NCBI RefSeq assembly: GCF_017815515.1
Contig: NZ_CP072611.1
Span: forward strand, 124,001-188,000
Source: Aureimonas populi
GTDB lineage: Bacteria > Pseudomonadota > Alphaproteobacteria > Rhizobiales > Rhizobiaceae
Length of the DNA stretch: 64,000 bases
Reading direction: 5' to 3'
Within the stretch, counting starts at the first letter, position 1. Every line of letters starts with the position of its first letter. The position numbers and the translations under genes are program-made. A model generated the notes under the pieces. The model had not been told where the DNA came from and searched no databases. It saw nothing but the letters and a program-made list of their open reading frames with translations. Of the stretch, positions 30,473-39,483 are shown piece by piece.

Positions 30473-31720
30473 TCACTCCACGATCCCCGCCGTCTCGACC
30501 ACGGCGTGGAAGAGCACGTCCGCGCCGGACTTGGCCCACTCCTTCGTGATCTCCTCGGCCTCGTTGTGCGACAGCCCTTCCACGCAGGGGCAGAAGATCA
30601 TGGCGGTGGGCGCCACGCGGTTGATCCAGCAGGCGTCGTGGCCCGCGCCCGAGACGATGTCCCGGTGGGAGTAGCCGAGCTTGCCGGCGGCATCGCGCAC
30701 CGCCGCCACGCAGCCCTCGTCGAAGGCCACGGGGTCGAAATGCCCCACCTCCTCCACGCTCGACTGAAGGCCGAGCTCCTCCGCGATCTCGGCGATGCCC
30801 GCCTCGATGCGGGCGCGCATGTCGTCCAGCACCACCTTATCCGGAGAGCGGATGTCCACCGTGAAGACCACCCTGCCCGGCACCACGTTGCGCGAGTTGG
30901 GATAGACGTCCACATGCCCGACGGCCCCCACCGCATGGGGCTGGTGGCTCATCGCCACCGCGTGGACCAGCTCGGTGACGCGCGCCATGCCGAGCCCGGC
31001 ATTGCGGCGCTTGAGCATGGGCGTGGAACCGGTGTGCGTGTCCCGGCCGGTCAGCGTGACCTCCAGCCAGTAGAGCCCCTGCCCGTGGGTGACGACGCCG
31101 ATGTCGATCCCCTCGTCCTCCAGGATCGGCCCCTGCTCGATATGCAGCTCGAACAGCGCATGGATGGGCCGCAGGCCGACCGGCTCGTCGCCTTCCCAGC
31201 CGATGCGCCTCAGCTCCTCGCCGAAGCTCTTGCCCTTGGCGTCCACGCGCTCCTTGGCCCAGGCCTCCTCGTGCAGGCCGGCGAAGACGCCGGAGGCCAG
31301 CATCGCGGGCGCGAAGCGCGCGCCCTCCTCGTTCGTCCAGTTCACGACGACGATAGGGTGCCTGGTGCGGATGTCCGCATCGTTCAGCGTGCGCGCCACC
31401 TCCAGCGCGCCGAGCACGCCCAGAACCCCGTCATATTTTCCGCCCGTGGGCTGGGTGTCGAGATGCGAGCCCATATAGACGGGGGGCAGCTCCGGCTCGG
31501 CGCCTTCGCGGCGGAAGAACATGTTGCCCATCGTGTCCACGGCCATCGAAAGGCCCGCAGCCTCGCACCAGGACTGGAAGAGACGCCGCGCCTGCCCGTC
31601 CTCGTCCGTCAGCGCCTGCCGGTTGTTGCCCCCGGCCACGCCCGGGCCGATCCTCGCCATCTCGGCCAGCGTGTCCCAAAGCCGGTCGCCGTCGGTCTGG
31701 AGATTGGTGGCAAGGCTCAT
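30473..31720 (-). CDS. N-carbamoyl-beta-alanine amidohydrolase (M20 family, PydC/AmaB-like)
   Basis: 415-residue binuclear metal hydrolase. The metal site is visible in YMGSHLDTQPTGGKYDGVLG near residue 80 and in NEEGARFAPAML near residue 125. A C-terminal GAGHDACWINRVAPTAMIF segment carries the last His ligand. The family removes carbamoyl groups from N-carbamoyl amino acids or allantoate. Being first gene of an operon with dihydropyrimidinase, facing a RutR-type regulator, it is best read as beta-ureidopropionase, step three, releasing CO2, ammonia and beta-alanine. Confidence 0.88.
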   Translation of the reverse strand: MSLATNLQTDGDRLWDTLAEMARIGPGVAGGNNRQALTDEDGQARRLFQSWCEAAGLSMAVDTMGNMFFRREGAEPELPPVYMGSHLDTQPTGGKYDGVLGVLGALEVARTLNDADIRTRHPIVVVNWTNEEGARFAPAMLASGVFAGLHEEAWAKERVDAKGKSFGEELRRIGWEGDEPVGLRPIHALFELHIEQGPILEDEGIDIGVVTHGQGLYWLEVTLTGRDTHTGSTPMLKRRNAGLGMARVTELVHAVAMSHQPHAVGAVGHVDVYPNSRNVVPGRVVFTVDIRSPDKVVLDDMRARIEAGIAEIAEELGLQSSVEEVGHFDPVAFDEGCVAAVRDAAGKLGYSHRDIVSGAGHDACWINRVAPTAMIFCPCVEGLSHNEAEEITKEWAKSGADVLFHAVVETAGIVE

Positions 31721-31899
31721 GGGTGCCGCTTTCCTTCGCGTTTTCTCTGCGGCCTCAGGACGGGGCGAAGCGGCTCGACGAGCCCGCCCGCGCCTTGGCG
31801 GCGAGCGTCGTCCCGAACGCTTCGGTCAGAGGGGGCTGATCGTTCATCCGTTCCATCCCGGAAGCCGGAAGGCGCTTTCGCCTGGGCCGCGAAGCGTTA

Positions 31900-31915
31900 T
31901 TGACTATCCGGTCAA
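31900..31915. promoter_or_regulatory. RutR-type operator between the catabolic operon and its TetR regulator
   Basis: TTGACTATCCGGTCAA has perfect TTGAC/GTCAA arms around six bases and matches the E. coli RutR consensus TTGACCA-N2-TGGTCAA at the arms. It differs from the site before preT (35513-35528) at only two of 16 positions. It lies 180 bases before the amidohydrolase and 94 bases before the regulator, so it can control both divergent units. Confidence 0.8.
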
Positions 31916-32008
31916 AAGGGAGGCTAGAAGGTCGCCAGAGGGTGGTCAAGCGGCTTTGCATCCTTTCAAGGCAGCGATCCACGGCGCAAGTTTTTGAGGC
32001 AGGATGCC

Positions 32009-32656
32009 ATGTCGCTCTTGACCGGGACAAAAGCCGCCAGGCCGCGCGCGGCCACGCGCATCCAGGCCGCCAACCGCGAGCTGATCCTGGAGGCGGCGCT
32101 GCCGGTCTTCTCCTCGCACGGCTTCCGGGGCGCGACCGTGGAGCGAATCGCGCAGGCGGCCGGCATGTCCAAGCCGAACCTCCTCTACTATTTCCGCCGC
32201 AAGGAAGACGTGTACGCCGCCGTTCTGGAGCGCACGCTGGAGGCCTGGCTGGCGCCGCTGGAAGCACTCGATGCCGCCGGCGACCCGCTCGACGAGCTGC
32301 GCGGATACATCCTGGCCAAGATGCGCCTCTCGGCCGAGCAGCCCGAAGCCTCGCGGCTCTTCGCCAACGAGATCCTGCATGGCGCGCCGGTGGTCGGCAC
32401 CTTCCTCAGGACGCGGTTGAAGGCGCTCGTCGCGCAGAAGGCCGCCGTCCTGACGCGCTGGATCGACGAGGGGCGGCTCGCGCCCGTCGACCCCGTGCAT
32501 CTTCTCTTCATGATCTGGGCGATGACCCAGCATTACGCCGATTTCGACGTGCAGGTCCGCGCGATCCTCGATGAGCGCGTCGATCGCCCGACCTTCGGCG
32601 AGGAGGCCGCGAGGGCCGTCCTCTCCATCGTGATGAACGGCGTCTCCCCGCGCTGA
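32009..32656 (+). CDS. rutR: TetR family regulator of pyrimidine catabolism (RutR-like)
   Basis: 215-residue regulator. The N-terminal helix-turn-helix spans about residues 22-68 (GATVERIAQAAGMSKPNLLY then YFRRKEDVY), and the C-terminal domain has the LFANEILHGAPVVG and IWAMTQHYADFDVQV segments typical of RutR. In E. coli, RutR senses uracil and thymine. I start it at ATG 32009, with GAGG upstream; a TTG at 31994 is in frame. It is divergent from the catabolic operon across a RutR-type operator and convergent with preA (8 bases between stops). Confidence 0.87.
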   Translation: MSLLTGTKAARPRAATRIQAANRELILEAALPVFSSHGFRGATVERIAQAAGMSKPNLLYYFRRKEDVYAAVLERTLEAWLAPLEALDAAGDPLDELRGYILAKMRLSAEQPEASRLFANEILHGAPVVGTFLRTRLKALVAQKAAVLTRWIDEGRLAPVDPVHLLFMIWAMTQHYADFDVQVRAILDERVDRPTFGEEAARAVLSIVMNGVSPR

Positions 32657-32664
32657 CATGAGCC

Positions 32665-34011
32665 TCACTCCGCCGGCTCGGGCAGCGTCACGGGCTCGGG
32701 CGCGAACTGCATCGCTTCCTTGCGCATCGGGTTGTTCGGGTGCGCCGTCCAGTTGGAATAGGCGGCGGGGATGGGCTTGCCGGTGCGCGGGTCCGTCCCC
32801 TCGATCCGCTCCATGGTGATGCAGTCCTCCACCGGACACACATTCACGCACAGATTGCAGCCGACGCATTCCTCGTCGATCACCTCGAAATGGCGCCTGC
32901 CGTCCACCATGGCGGTGATCGCCTGATGCGAGGTGTCCTCGCAGGCGATGTGGCATCGCCCGCATTCGATGCACAGATCCTGGTCGATCCGCGCCTTGGT
33001 GACGTAGCTGAGGTTGAGGTACTGCCAGTCGGTGACGTTGCGCACCGCCTTGCCGCGGAAGTCCTCGATCGAGGCATAGCCCTTCTCGTCCATCCACTCG
33101 GACAGGCCCGAGGCCATCTCCTGCACCACCTTGAAACCGTAGGTCATGGCGGCGGTGCAGACCTGCACCGTGCCGCATCCGAGCGCGATGAACTCGGCCG
33201 CGTCGCGCCATGTCGTCACCCCGCCGATGCCGGAGATCGGCAGGCCGTAGGTCTCGCGGTCGCGCGCGATCTCGGCCACCATGTTGAGCGCGATGGGCTT
33301 CACCGCCGGCCCGCAATAGCCACCATGGCTGCCCTTGCCGTCGATGGTGGGTGTGGGGGCGAAATTGTCGAGGTCCACCGAGACGATGGAGGAGATGGTG
33401 TTGATGAGCGACACCGCGTCCGCCCCGCCCTTCCTGGCCGCACGCGCCGGGTAGCGGATATCGGTGATGTTGGGCGTCAGCTTGACGATGACGGGCAGGT
33501 TCGAGTGCTGCTTGCACCAGCGCGCCACCATCTCGATATAGTCGGGCACCTGCCCCACCGCCGAGCCCATACCGCGCTCGCTCATGCCGTGCGGGCAGCC
33601 GAAATTCAGCTCCACCGCATCGCAGCCGGTCTCCATCACGCGGGCGAGGATGGATTTCCACTCCTCCTCCTCGCACGGCACCATCAGCGAGACGATCATG
33701 GCCCGGTCGGGCCAGTTGCGCTTCACGCGCGCGATCTCCTCCAGGTTGATCTCCAGGTCCCGGTCGGTGATCAGCTCGATATTGTTGAGGCCGAGCAGGC
33801 GGCGGTCCGGGCCGTGGATGGCGCCGTAGCGGGGCCCGTTCACGTTGACGACCGGCGAGCCGGCCGCGCCCAGCGTCTTCCACACCACGCCGCCCCAGCC
33901 CGCCTCGAAGGCGCGCTGGACGTTGTATTCCTTGTCGGTCGGCGGCGCGGAGGCCAGCCAGAAAGGGTTCGGGGAAGAGACGCCGATGAAATTGGTGGAG
34001 AGGTCTGCCAT
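32665..34011 (-). CDS. preA: NAD-dependent dihydropyrimidine dehydrogenase, PreA subunit
   Basis: Reduces uracil or thymine to the dihydro form, step one of the pathway, with PreT. The 448-residue protein has an FMN-binding TIM barrel (about 1-310) of the dihydroorotate dehydrogenase type with NFGCPHGMSERGMGSAVGQ near residue 120, then a ferredoxin-like tail with CIECGRCHIACED (near 340) and CVGCNLCVNVCP (near 378) for two [4Fe-4S] clusters. The loop corresponding to the catalytic Cys of mammalian enzyme reads GSAVGQ, without Cys. It follows preT by 12 bases. Confidence 0.92.
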   Translation of the reverse strand: MADLSTNFIGVSSPNPFWLASAPPTDKEYNVQRAFEAGWGGVVWKTLGAAGSPVVNVNGPRYGAIHGPDRRLLGLNNIELITDRDLEINLEEIARVKRNWPDRAMIVSLMVPCEEEEWKSILARVMETGCDAVELNFGCPHGMSERGMGSAVGQVPDYIEMVARWCKQHSNLPVIVKLTPNITDIRYPARAARKGGADAVSLINTISSIVSVDLDNFAPTPTIDGKGSHGGYCGPAVKPIALNMVAEIARDRETYGLPISGIGGVTTWRDAAEFIALGCGTVQVCTAAMTYGFKVVQEMASGLSEWMDEKGYASIEDFRGKAVRNVTDWQYLNLSYVTKARIDQDLCIECGRCHIACEDTSHQAITAMVDGRRHFEVIDEECVGCNLCVNVCPVEDCITMERIEGTDPRTGKPIPAAYSNWTAHPNNPMRKEAMQFAPEPVTLPEPAE

Positions 34012-34023
34012 GGTCGCGATCTC

Positions 34024-35442
34024 CTAAAGCCGGCCGTGGACGAGGCCGGACAGCGTCTGGCTCGCGCGCGCCAGGAAGCCCGGCGCCTCGCGCGAAAGGG
34101 CTGCGTGGATGGACAGGGCGGCGCGCTTGCCGTCTTCCACCGCCACGACGGTCAGATCCTCGCCTCCGGCGACGCAATCGCCGCCCGCCCAAACGCCGGG
34201 AAGGCTTGTGCGCCGCTCCTCGTCCACCGCGATGCGCCCGTCTTCCGTCCTGACGCCCACTTCCTCCAGATCGACGCCCTCCAGCCGGAAGCTCTGGCCG
34301 ATGGCCCGGAACACCTGGTCGGCCTCGATCAGGGTCGTCTCGCCGGTCTGGACGAGCCGCCCCTCGTCCTGGCGCGTGCGCTCCATCTCTATGCCGCGCA
34401 CATGGCCGTTCTCGGCCAGAATGCGCCTCGGGCTGAGGTTGCAGCGGATATGAACCCCTCGCGCGGCGGCGATCTCCTGCTCGTATCGCGAGGCGCTCAT
34501 CGCCTCGCGGCCCCGCCGGTAGAGAAGCGTCACCTCCTCGGCGCCGAGGGCCTTGGCCTGCACGGCGACATCGATCGCCGTCATGCCGCCGCCGATCACG
34601 GCGACGCGGCGGCCGATGGGCAGTCGCGAAAGGTCGAGCGTCTGGCGAAGCTCCGCGATCCAGGCGACGGCGTCGTGCTGGCCTGCGGCCTCGCCCGCCT
34701 CCCCGCCCAGCGCGTTGACGCCCGCAAGGCCGATCCCGAGGAAAACCGCATCGTACATGTCGCGCAGATCGTCGAGATCGAGGTCGCGGCCGAGCCGCTT
34801 GCCCGTCTCCAGCGTGATGCCGCCGATGGAAAGGACGAACTCCACTTCCCTCTGCGCGAAATCGCCCGTCGCCTTGTAGGAGGCGATCCCGTACTCGTTC
34901 AGCCCGCCGGCCTTGGGGCGCGCGTCGTAGAGCACGACCTCGTGGCCCAGCATGGCGAGGCGATGGGCGCAGGAAAGGCCGGCGGGGCCCGCGCCCACCA
35001 CCGCCACACGCTTGCCCGTGGGCTCGGCGCGCGTGAAGGGATGCTCGCGCACGCCGACCACGCTGTCGGTCGCATGGCGCTGGAGCATACCGATCTTCAC
35101 CGGCTTGCCCTCCGCCTTCTCGCGCACGCAGGCCTCCTCGCACAGCGTCTCCACCGGGCAGACGCGGGCGCACATGCCGCCCAGTATGTTGGAGCGCAGG
35201 ATCGTCTTGGCCGCGCCCACCGGGTTGCCCGACTGGATTTCGCGGATGAAGAGCGGGATGTCGATGGAGGTCGGGCAGGCCTGCATGCAGGGCGCGTCGA
35301 AGCAGAAATAGCAGCGATCCGCCTCGACCAGCGCCTCGTGGCCCTCCAGGGGAGGATGCAGGTCCGAGAAGTTGCCCGCCAGCGTCTCGGCGTCGAGACG
35401 GCCTGCGGCGATGTCGGGAAGAGGGGGAGAAAGCTCGTTCAT
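34024..35442 (-). CDS. preT: NAD-dependent dihydropyrimidine dehydrogenase, PreT subunit
   Basis: Electron-transfer subunit that passes electrons from NADH to PreA. In its 472 residues, Fe-S ligands lie in RCYFCFDAPCMQACPTSID and in CARVCPVETLCEEACV within the first 100. FAD binds at VVGAGPAGLSCAHRL near residue 147 and NAD at VIGGGMTAIDVA near residue 285. It is a GltD-like flavoprotein. The start at 35442 was chosen because the upstream extension has no similarity to the family. A RutR-type operator sits 71 bases upstream. Confidence 0.92.
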   Translation of the reverse strand: MNELSPPLPDIAAGRLDAETLAGNFSDLHPPLEGHEALVEADRCYFCFDAPCMQACPTSIDIPLFIREIQSGNPVGAAKTILRSNILGGMCARVCPVETLCEEACVREKAEGKPVKIGMLQRHATDSVVGVREHPFTRAEPTGKRVAVVGAGPAGLSCAHRLAMLGHEVVLYDARPKAGGLNEYGIASYKATGDFAQREVEFVLSIGGITLETGKRLGRDLDLDDLRDMYDAVFLGIGLAGVNALGGEAGEAAGQHDAVAWIAELRQTLDLSRLPIGRRVAVIGGGMTAIDVAVQAKALGAEEVTLLYRRGREAMSASRYEQEIAAARGVHIRCNLSPRRILAENGHVRGIEMERTRQDEGRLVQTGETTLIEADQVFRAIGQSFRLEGVDLEEVGVRTEDGRIAVDEERRTSLPGVWAGGDCVAGGEDLTVVAVEDGKRAALSIHAALSREAPGFLARASQTLSGLVHGRL

Positions 35443-35512
35443 GCGGATGCGCCTTCTTCGAACCGTTCCAAGGTAGATTGGTCCCAAAGAGCGAATCGCG
35501 TCAACGCGTTTT

Positions 35513-35528
35513 TTGACCATCCGATCAA
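35513..35528. promoter_or_regulatory. RutR-type operator upstream of preT
   Basis: TTGACCATCCGATCAA carries the full left half TTGACCA of the RutR consensus and a near-complete right half. It shares 14 of 16 bases with the operator at 31900-31915. It lies between preT and nadE; preT is the likely target, nadE (142 bases away on the other strand) could also be affected. Confidence 0.78.
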
Positions 35529-35669
35529 GAAATGCCGATGTGCGAGCCGATCATGCAAAATGATCGAAAAATCGGCAGAAGAACGCCCAGCACTGCGCCA
35601 CCTTTGCGCCACGCGCTCCGAAGCCTACAACTGCGGAAACCCCGACTCTTCTTCCCGGAGATCACGCGG

Positions 35670-37736
35670 ATGCGTTCGACCCCCTCAACACGTGGCGATT
35701 TCCATGCCTTGCATGCGCATGGCTTCCTGCGCGTGGGCGTCTCTACGCCGCGCGTCTTCGTGGCCGACCCCGCCCGCAACGCCGAAGCCACCATCATGGA
35801 GGCTCGGCTCGCCAGCGGGGAGGGCTGCGACCTTCTCGTCTTTCCCGAACTGAACCTTTCCGCCTACGCCATCGACGACCTGCATCTGCAGGATGCGCTG
35901 CTCGACGGCGTGGAGGAGGCGCTGGCGCAGGTGGTGGAGGCGAGCGGCGAGCTGAGCCCCGTCCTCCTCGTCGGCGCGCCGCTGCGCCGCAACGGGCGGC
36001 TCTACAATTGCGCCGTCGCCATCTCGCGCGGCTCCATTCTCGGCGTGGTTCCCAAGACCTATCTGCCCAATTACCGGGAATTCTACGAGAAGCGCTGGTT
36101 CGCCTCCGGCGGCGGGCTGACGGGCCTCTCCATCTCCCTCCTGGGGCAGAGCGTGCCCTTCGGCCCCGACCTCGTGTTCGAGGCGAGCGACCTTGCCGAC
36201 TTCGTCTTCCATGTGGAGATCTGCGAGGACTTCTGGGCGCCGCTGCCGCCCTCCAGCCGAGGGGCGCTCGCCGGCGCGCTGGTGCTGTGCAATCTGTCGG
36301 CCTCCAACATCACCGTCGGCAAGGCGGCGGACCGGCATCTGCTGTGCGCCAGCCAGGCCATGCGCACCCTCTCGGCCTATGTCTACTCGGCGGCCGGGAC
36401 GGGCGAAAGCTCCACCGACCTTTCGTGGGACGGGCAGGGCGCGATCTCCGAACTCGGCGACCTCCTGGCCGAATCGAAGCGCTTCTCGCGCGAGCCGCAG
36501 CGCATCGTCGCCGATGTCGACCTCTCGCGCCTGCGCCAGGAGCGGATGCGGATGCCGACCTTCGACGACGCCGCCGCGCTCGCCGACGACCCGGAAAAAG
36601 CATTCCGCCGCATCTCCTTCGAACACCGGCCGAGCTTTGCCGATCTCGGCCTCAAGCGCCCCTTGCGGCGCTTCCCCTTCGTGCCGAACGCGCCCGAGCG
36701 CCTCGATCTCGACTGCTACGAGGCGTTCAACATCCAGGTCTGCGCGCTCGCCCGGCGCTTCGAATCGACGCCCGGCCGGCACATGGTGATCGGCGTTTCG
36801 GGCGGGCTCGATTCCACCCATGCCCTCATCGTCGCCGCCAAGGCCTGCGACCTGCTGGGCCTGCCGCGCCAGACCATCCTCGGCTTCACCATGCCGGGCT
36901 TTGCCACCGGCGAGACGACGAAGGCGAACGCCTGGAGGCTGATGACCGCGCTCGGCGTCGAGGCGCAGGAGATCGACATTCGCCCCGCCGCCCGCCAGAT
37001 GCTCGCCGATATGGACCACCCCTTCGCCAGCGGCGAGCCCGCTTACGACGTGACCTTCGAGAACGTGCAGGCGGGGCTTCGCACCGACTACCTCTTCCGC
37101 CTCGCCAACCAGCGCCACGGCTTCGTCATCGGCACGGGCGACCTGTCGGAGCTGGCGCTCGGCTGGTGCACCTACGGCGTGGGCGACCATATGAGTCACT
37201 ACGGCGTCAATGCCGGCGTGCCCAAGACCCTGATCCAGTATCTCATTCGCTGGACCGTGTCCTCGCGCCAGTTCGACGGGGAGACCGGCGAGGTGCTGAC
37301 CGCCATCCTCGACACAGAGATTTCGCCCGAGCTGGTGCCGCCCGGCGAGGACGGGTTGATCCAGAGCACGGAATCGAAGGTCGGGCCCTATGAGCTGAAC
37401 GACTTCTTTCTGTTCCACATCCTGCGCAACGGCCAGCGGCCCTCCAAGGTGGCCTTCCTCGCCCTTCACGCCTGGCGCGATGCCTCGGCCGGATTGTGGC
37501 CCGCCGGCTTTCCCGAGGAGGCGAAGAACGCCTACAACCTCGCCACCATCCGCCACTGGCTGGAGAAGTTCCTGATCCGCTTCTTCGCCACCTCGCAGTT
37601 CAAGCGCTCGGCTCTGCCGAATGGGCCGAAGGTCTCGGCCGGCGGCGCCCTCTCCCCGCGCGGCGACTGGCGGGCCCCCTCGGACGCGCGGGCGGACGCC
37701 TGGCTCCGGGAGCTGGAGCGCGTGCCCCTCGCGTGA
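35670..37736 (+). CDS. nadE: Glutamine-hydrolysing NAD+ synthetase
   Basis: Makes NAD+ from nicotinate adenine dinucleotide with ammonia from glutamine. The 688-residue two-domain enzyme has an N-terminal nitrilase domain with the triad Glu in [12 protein letters not shown], Lys in [18 protein letters not shown] and Cys in [11 protein letters not shown]. The C-terminal synthetase domain has the PP-loop [14 protein letters not shown] near residue 377 and [17 protein letters not shown]. Length fits the long mycobacterial-type form. GGAG lies about 10 bases before the chosen ATG; the frame is open upstream to 35532. It converges on the next gene with 3 bases between stops. Confidence 0.95.
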   Translation: MRSTPSTRGDFHALHAHGFLRVGVSTPRVFVADPARNAEATIMEARLASGEGCDLLVFPELNLSAYAIDDLHLQDALLDGVEEALAQVVEASGELSPVLLVGAPLRRNGRLYNCAVAISRGSILGVVPKTYLPNYREFYEKRWFASGGGLTGLSISLLGQSVPFGPDLVFEASDLADFVFHVEICEDFWAPLPPSSRGALAGALVLCNLSASNITVGKAADRHLLCASQAMRTLSAYVYSAAGTGESSTDLSWDGQGAISELGDLLAESKRFSREPQRIVADVDLSRLRQERMRMPTFDDAAALADDPEKAFRRISFEHRPSFADLGLKRPLRRFPFVPNAPERLDLDCYEAFNIQVCALARRFESTPGRHMVIGVSGGLDSTHALIVAAKACDLLGLPRQTILGFTMPGFATGETTKANAWRLMTALGVEAQEIDIRPAARQMLADMDHPFASGEPAYDVTFENVQAGLRTDYLFRLANQRHGFVIGTGDLSELALGWCTYGVGDHMSHYGVNAGVPKTLIQYLIRWTVSSRQFDGETGEVLTAILDTEISPELVPPGEDGLIQSTESKVGPYELNDFFLFHILRNGQRPSKVAFLALHAWRDASAGLWPAGFPEEAKNAYNLATIRHWLEKFLIRFFATSQFKRSALPNGPKVSAGGALSPRGDWRAPSDARADAWLRELERVPLA

Positions 37737-37739
37737 GGC

Positions 37740-38348
37740 TCACCACAGGGAGAGGACCGTCTCCACATCGGTGAGCGCGATCTGCTGGCTGTAGCGCCGG
37801 TCGTAAAGCGCGATCAGCGCGTCATGCGTCTCGTCGGTGGAGGAGCAGAGCGCGTCCCTGGGCAGCACCACGCGGTAGCCGTGATCCACCGCCCCCATCA
37901 CGGCGGCCAGCACGCAGACATCGGTCTCCGCACCGGTGACGATCAGCGTCTGCGCCCCGCGCTCTTCAAGCAGCGCATCGAGATCGCCCGTCTGGAAAGG
38001 CGAGTACACCACCTTGTCGACCACCATGGCGGGGGGAGCGAAACGGGCAAGCTCCGGCACCAGCTCGGTCAGCCCCTCGTCCATCTCGGCGCGGGTGAAC
38101 TGGTGCCAGCGCGTAAAATATTCGCACCACGCGCCCTTCGCCTCCTGTGCCGTTCGCGGCGGGATGAAGCGGGTGAACACCGTGTCGGCCAGCCGATGCG
38201 CCACGAGGCGCTCGACGCGCGGCAGCACGCGGCTCATCCAGGGCGTGCGCCAGTCCGTCTCTTCGGCGAACATGCGCTGCATGTCGACGCAAAGATGCAC
38301 CGTGGGGAAGGCAAGGAAGGCTTGGGTCTGTTCCAGGTGATCGGGCAT
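37740..38348 (-). CDS. Isochorismatase-like cysteine hydrolase
   Basis: 202-residue hydrolase of the isochorismatase/nicotinamidase superfamily with the catalytic triad visible: Asp in LCVDMQRMF near residue 21, Lys in VVDKVVYSPF near residue 106 and Cys in GAETDVCVLAAVMGA near residue 139. Substrate unknown. Adjacency to nadE makes nicotinamidase tempting, but the Asp-x-His metal motif of nicotinamidases is not evident, so I leave it general. No ribosome site precedes the start at 38348; the frame is open further but not family-like. Confidence 0.85.
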   Translation of the reverse strand: MPDHLEQTQAFLAFPTVHLCVDMQRMFAEETDWRTPWMSRVLPRVERLVAHRLADTVFTRFIPPRTAQEAKGAWCEYFTRWHQFTRAEMDEGLTELVPELARFAPPAMVVDKVVYSPFQTGDLDALLEERGAQTLIVTGAETDVCVLAAVMGAVDHGYRVVLPRDALCSSTDETHDALIALYDRRYSQQIALTDVETVLSLW

Positions 38349-38518
38349 GGAGGGGAAACGTTCGGCACCCCCCCTCGGTTCGCCATGCCGCCAACGAACA
38401 GGCGGAGCCTCGGCAACCGGGCGCCCGTCGGCGCGTTCCCCTCTCGACCCCCAACGGCCTCCTCGCGCCTTTCGCGCATCGGAGCGTTCCCCCTGCGGTG
38501 TCTTCGAGGAGAATCGGC

Positions 38519-39307
38519 ATGTCCGCCACCGCAACACCGCTCGCCGTCGTCACCGGCGCTTCCACCGGCATCGGCTTCGAGCTCGCCCGGATCTGCGCCG
38601 CCGAGGGGTATGACCTCCTCATCGCGGCGGACGAGCCGCAGATCGAGGAAGCGGCCGCCGAGCTTCGACGCGCGGGAGGCAATGTCGAGGCGATCGAGAC
38701 CGATCTTGCGAGCGTCGAGGGCGTCGATGCGCTGCTGGCCTGCCTCGGCGGGCGCCGCGTGGACGCGCTGCTGGCCAATGCCGGGCGGGGCCTCGGCCAC
38801 GGCTTTCTCGACCAGGACTTCGCCACGGCGCGCCGGGTGGTGGACACCAACATCACCGGCACCCTCTACCTCATCCAGAAGATCGGGCAGGACATGCGCG
38901 CCCGCGATGCCGGGCGCATCCTCGTCACCGGCTCGATCGCCGGCTTCATTCCGGGCGCCTTCCAGGCCGTCTACAACGGCACGAAGGCGTTCCTCAACAG
39001 CTTCGCCCTCGCCCTGCGCAACGAGTTGAAGGACACGAAGGTCAGCGTCACCGTGCTGATGCCCGGGCCGACCGAGACCGAGTTCTTCCGCCGGGCGGAC
39101 ATGCTGGACACCGATGTCGGCCAGGCCGGCAAGGACGATCCGGCCGACGTGGCCCGCACCGGCTTCGACGCGATGATGAAGGGCGAGGCGGACGCGGCGA
39201 GCGGCTGGAAGAACAAGATCCAGTCGGCCGTGGCCAACATCACGCCGCAGGCGATCCTCGCGCAGCATCACCGGAAGATGGCAGAGCCCGGTTCCGGCCA
39301 GGATTGA
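38519..39307 (+). CDS. Classical short-chain dehydrogenase/reductase
   Basis: 262-residue SDR with the nucleotide motif VTGASTGIGFELA near residue 12, the NAG motif LLANAGRG near residue 82 and the catalytic Ser-Tyr-Lys in TGSIAGF and VYNGTKAFL near residues 136-152. GAGGAG precedes the start by 8 bases. It is divergent from the cysteine hydrolase (170-base gap with no site I can support). Substrate unknown. Confidence 0.87.
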   Translation: MSATATPLAVVTGASTGIGFELARICAAEGYDLLIAADEPQIEEAAAELRRAGGNVEAIETDLASVEGVDALLACLGGRRVDALLANAGRGLGHGFLDQDFATARRVVDTNITGTLYLIQKIGQDMRARDAGRILVTGSIAGFIPGAFQAVYNGTKAFLNSFALALRNELKDTKVSVTVLMPGPTETEFFRRADMLDTDVGQAGKDDPADVARTGFDAMMKGEADAASGWKNKIQSAVANITPQAILAQHHRKMAEPGSGQD

Positions 39308-39483
39308 GGCATCCGACCGAATCAAGGGGCGTAACGAATCCGTCGATCCGGGACGCGTTGGGGATTTGCTTAGGCTGGCGGAAGACTTTAAGGAACGAAG
39401 GCTTGCGTCGGCCATGGCTTCGTGGCGGCATCTTGCGGTACGCGCGGCCGATTCGGCTTTGCGCAAGAGTTGGAGCCTTCCCG

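Noticed and set aside
31946..35173. A 1075-codon open frame on the minus strand across preA and preT
   Set aside because: It is an alternate frame of two well-identified genes on the same strand; the translation is Arg/Gly/His-rich with no family pattern. Long shadow frames are expected at this GC content.
32740..35853. A 1037-codon open frame on the plus strand opposite preA and preT
   Set aside because: Antisense shadow of genes with clear motifs and low-complexity composition.
37740..38348. Nicotinamidase, given its position beside nadE
   Set aside because: The metal-binding Asp-x-His motif that marks nicotinamidases is not evident, and the gene is convergent with nadE rather than co-transcribed.
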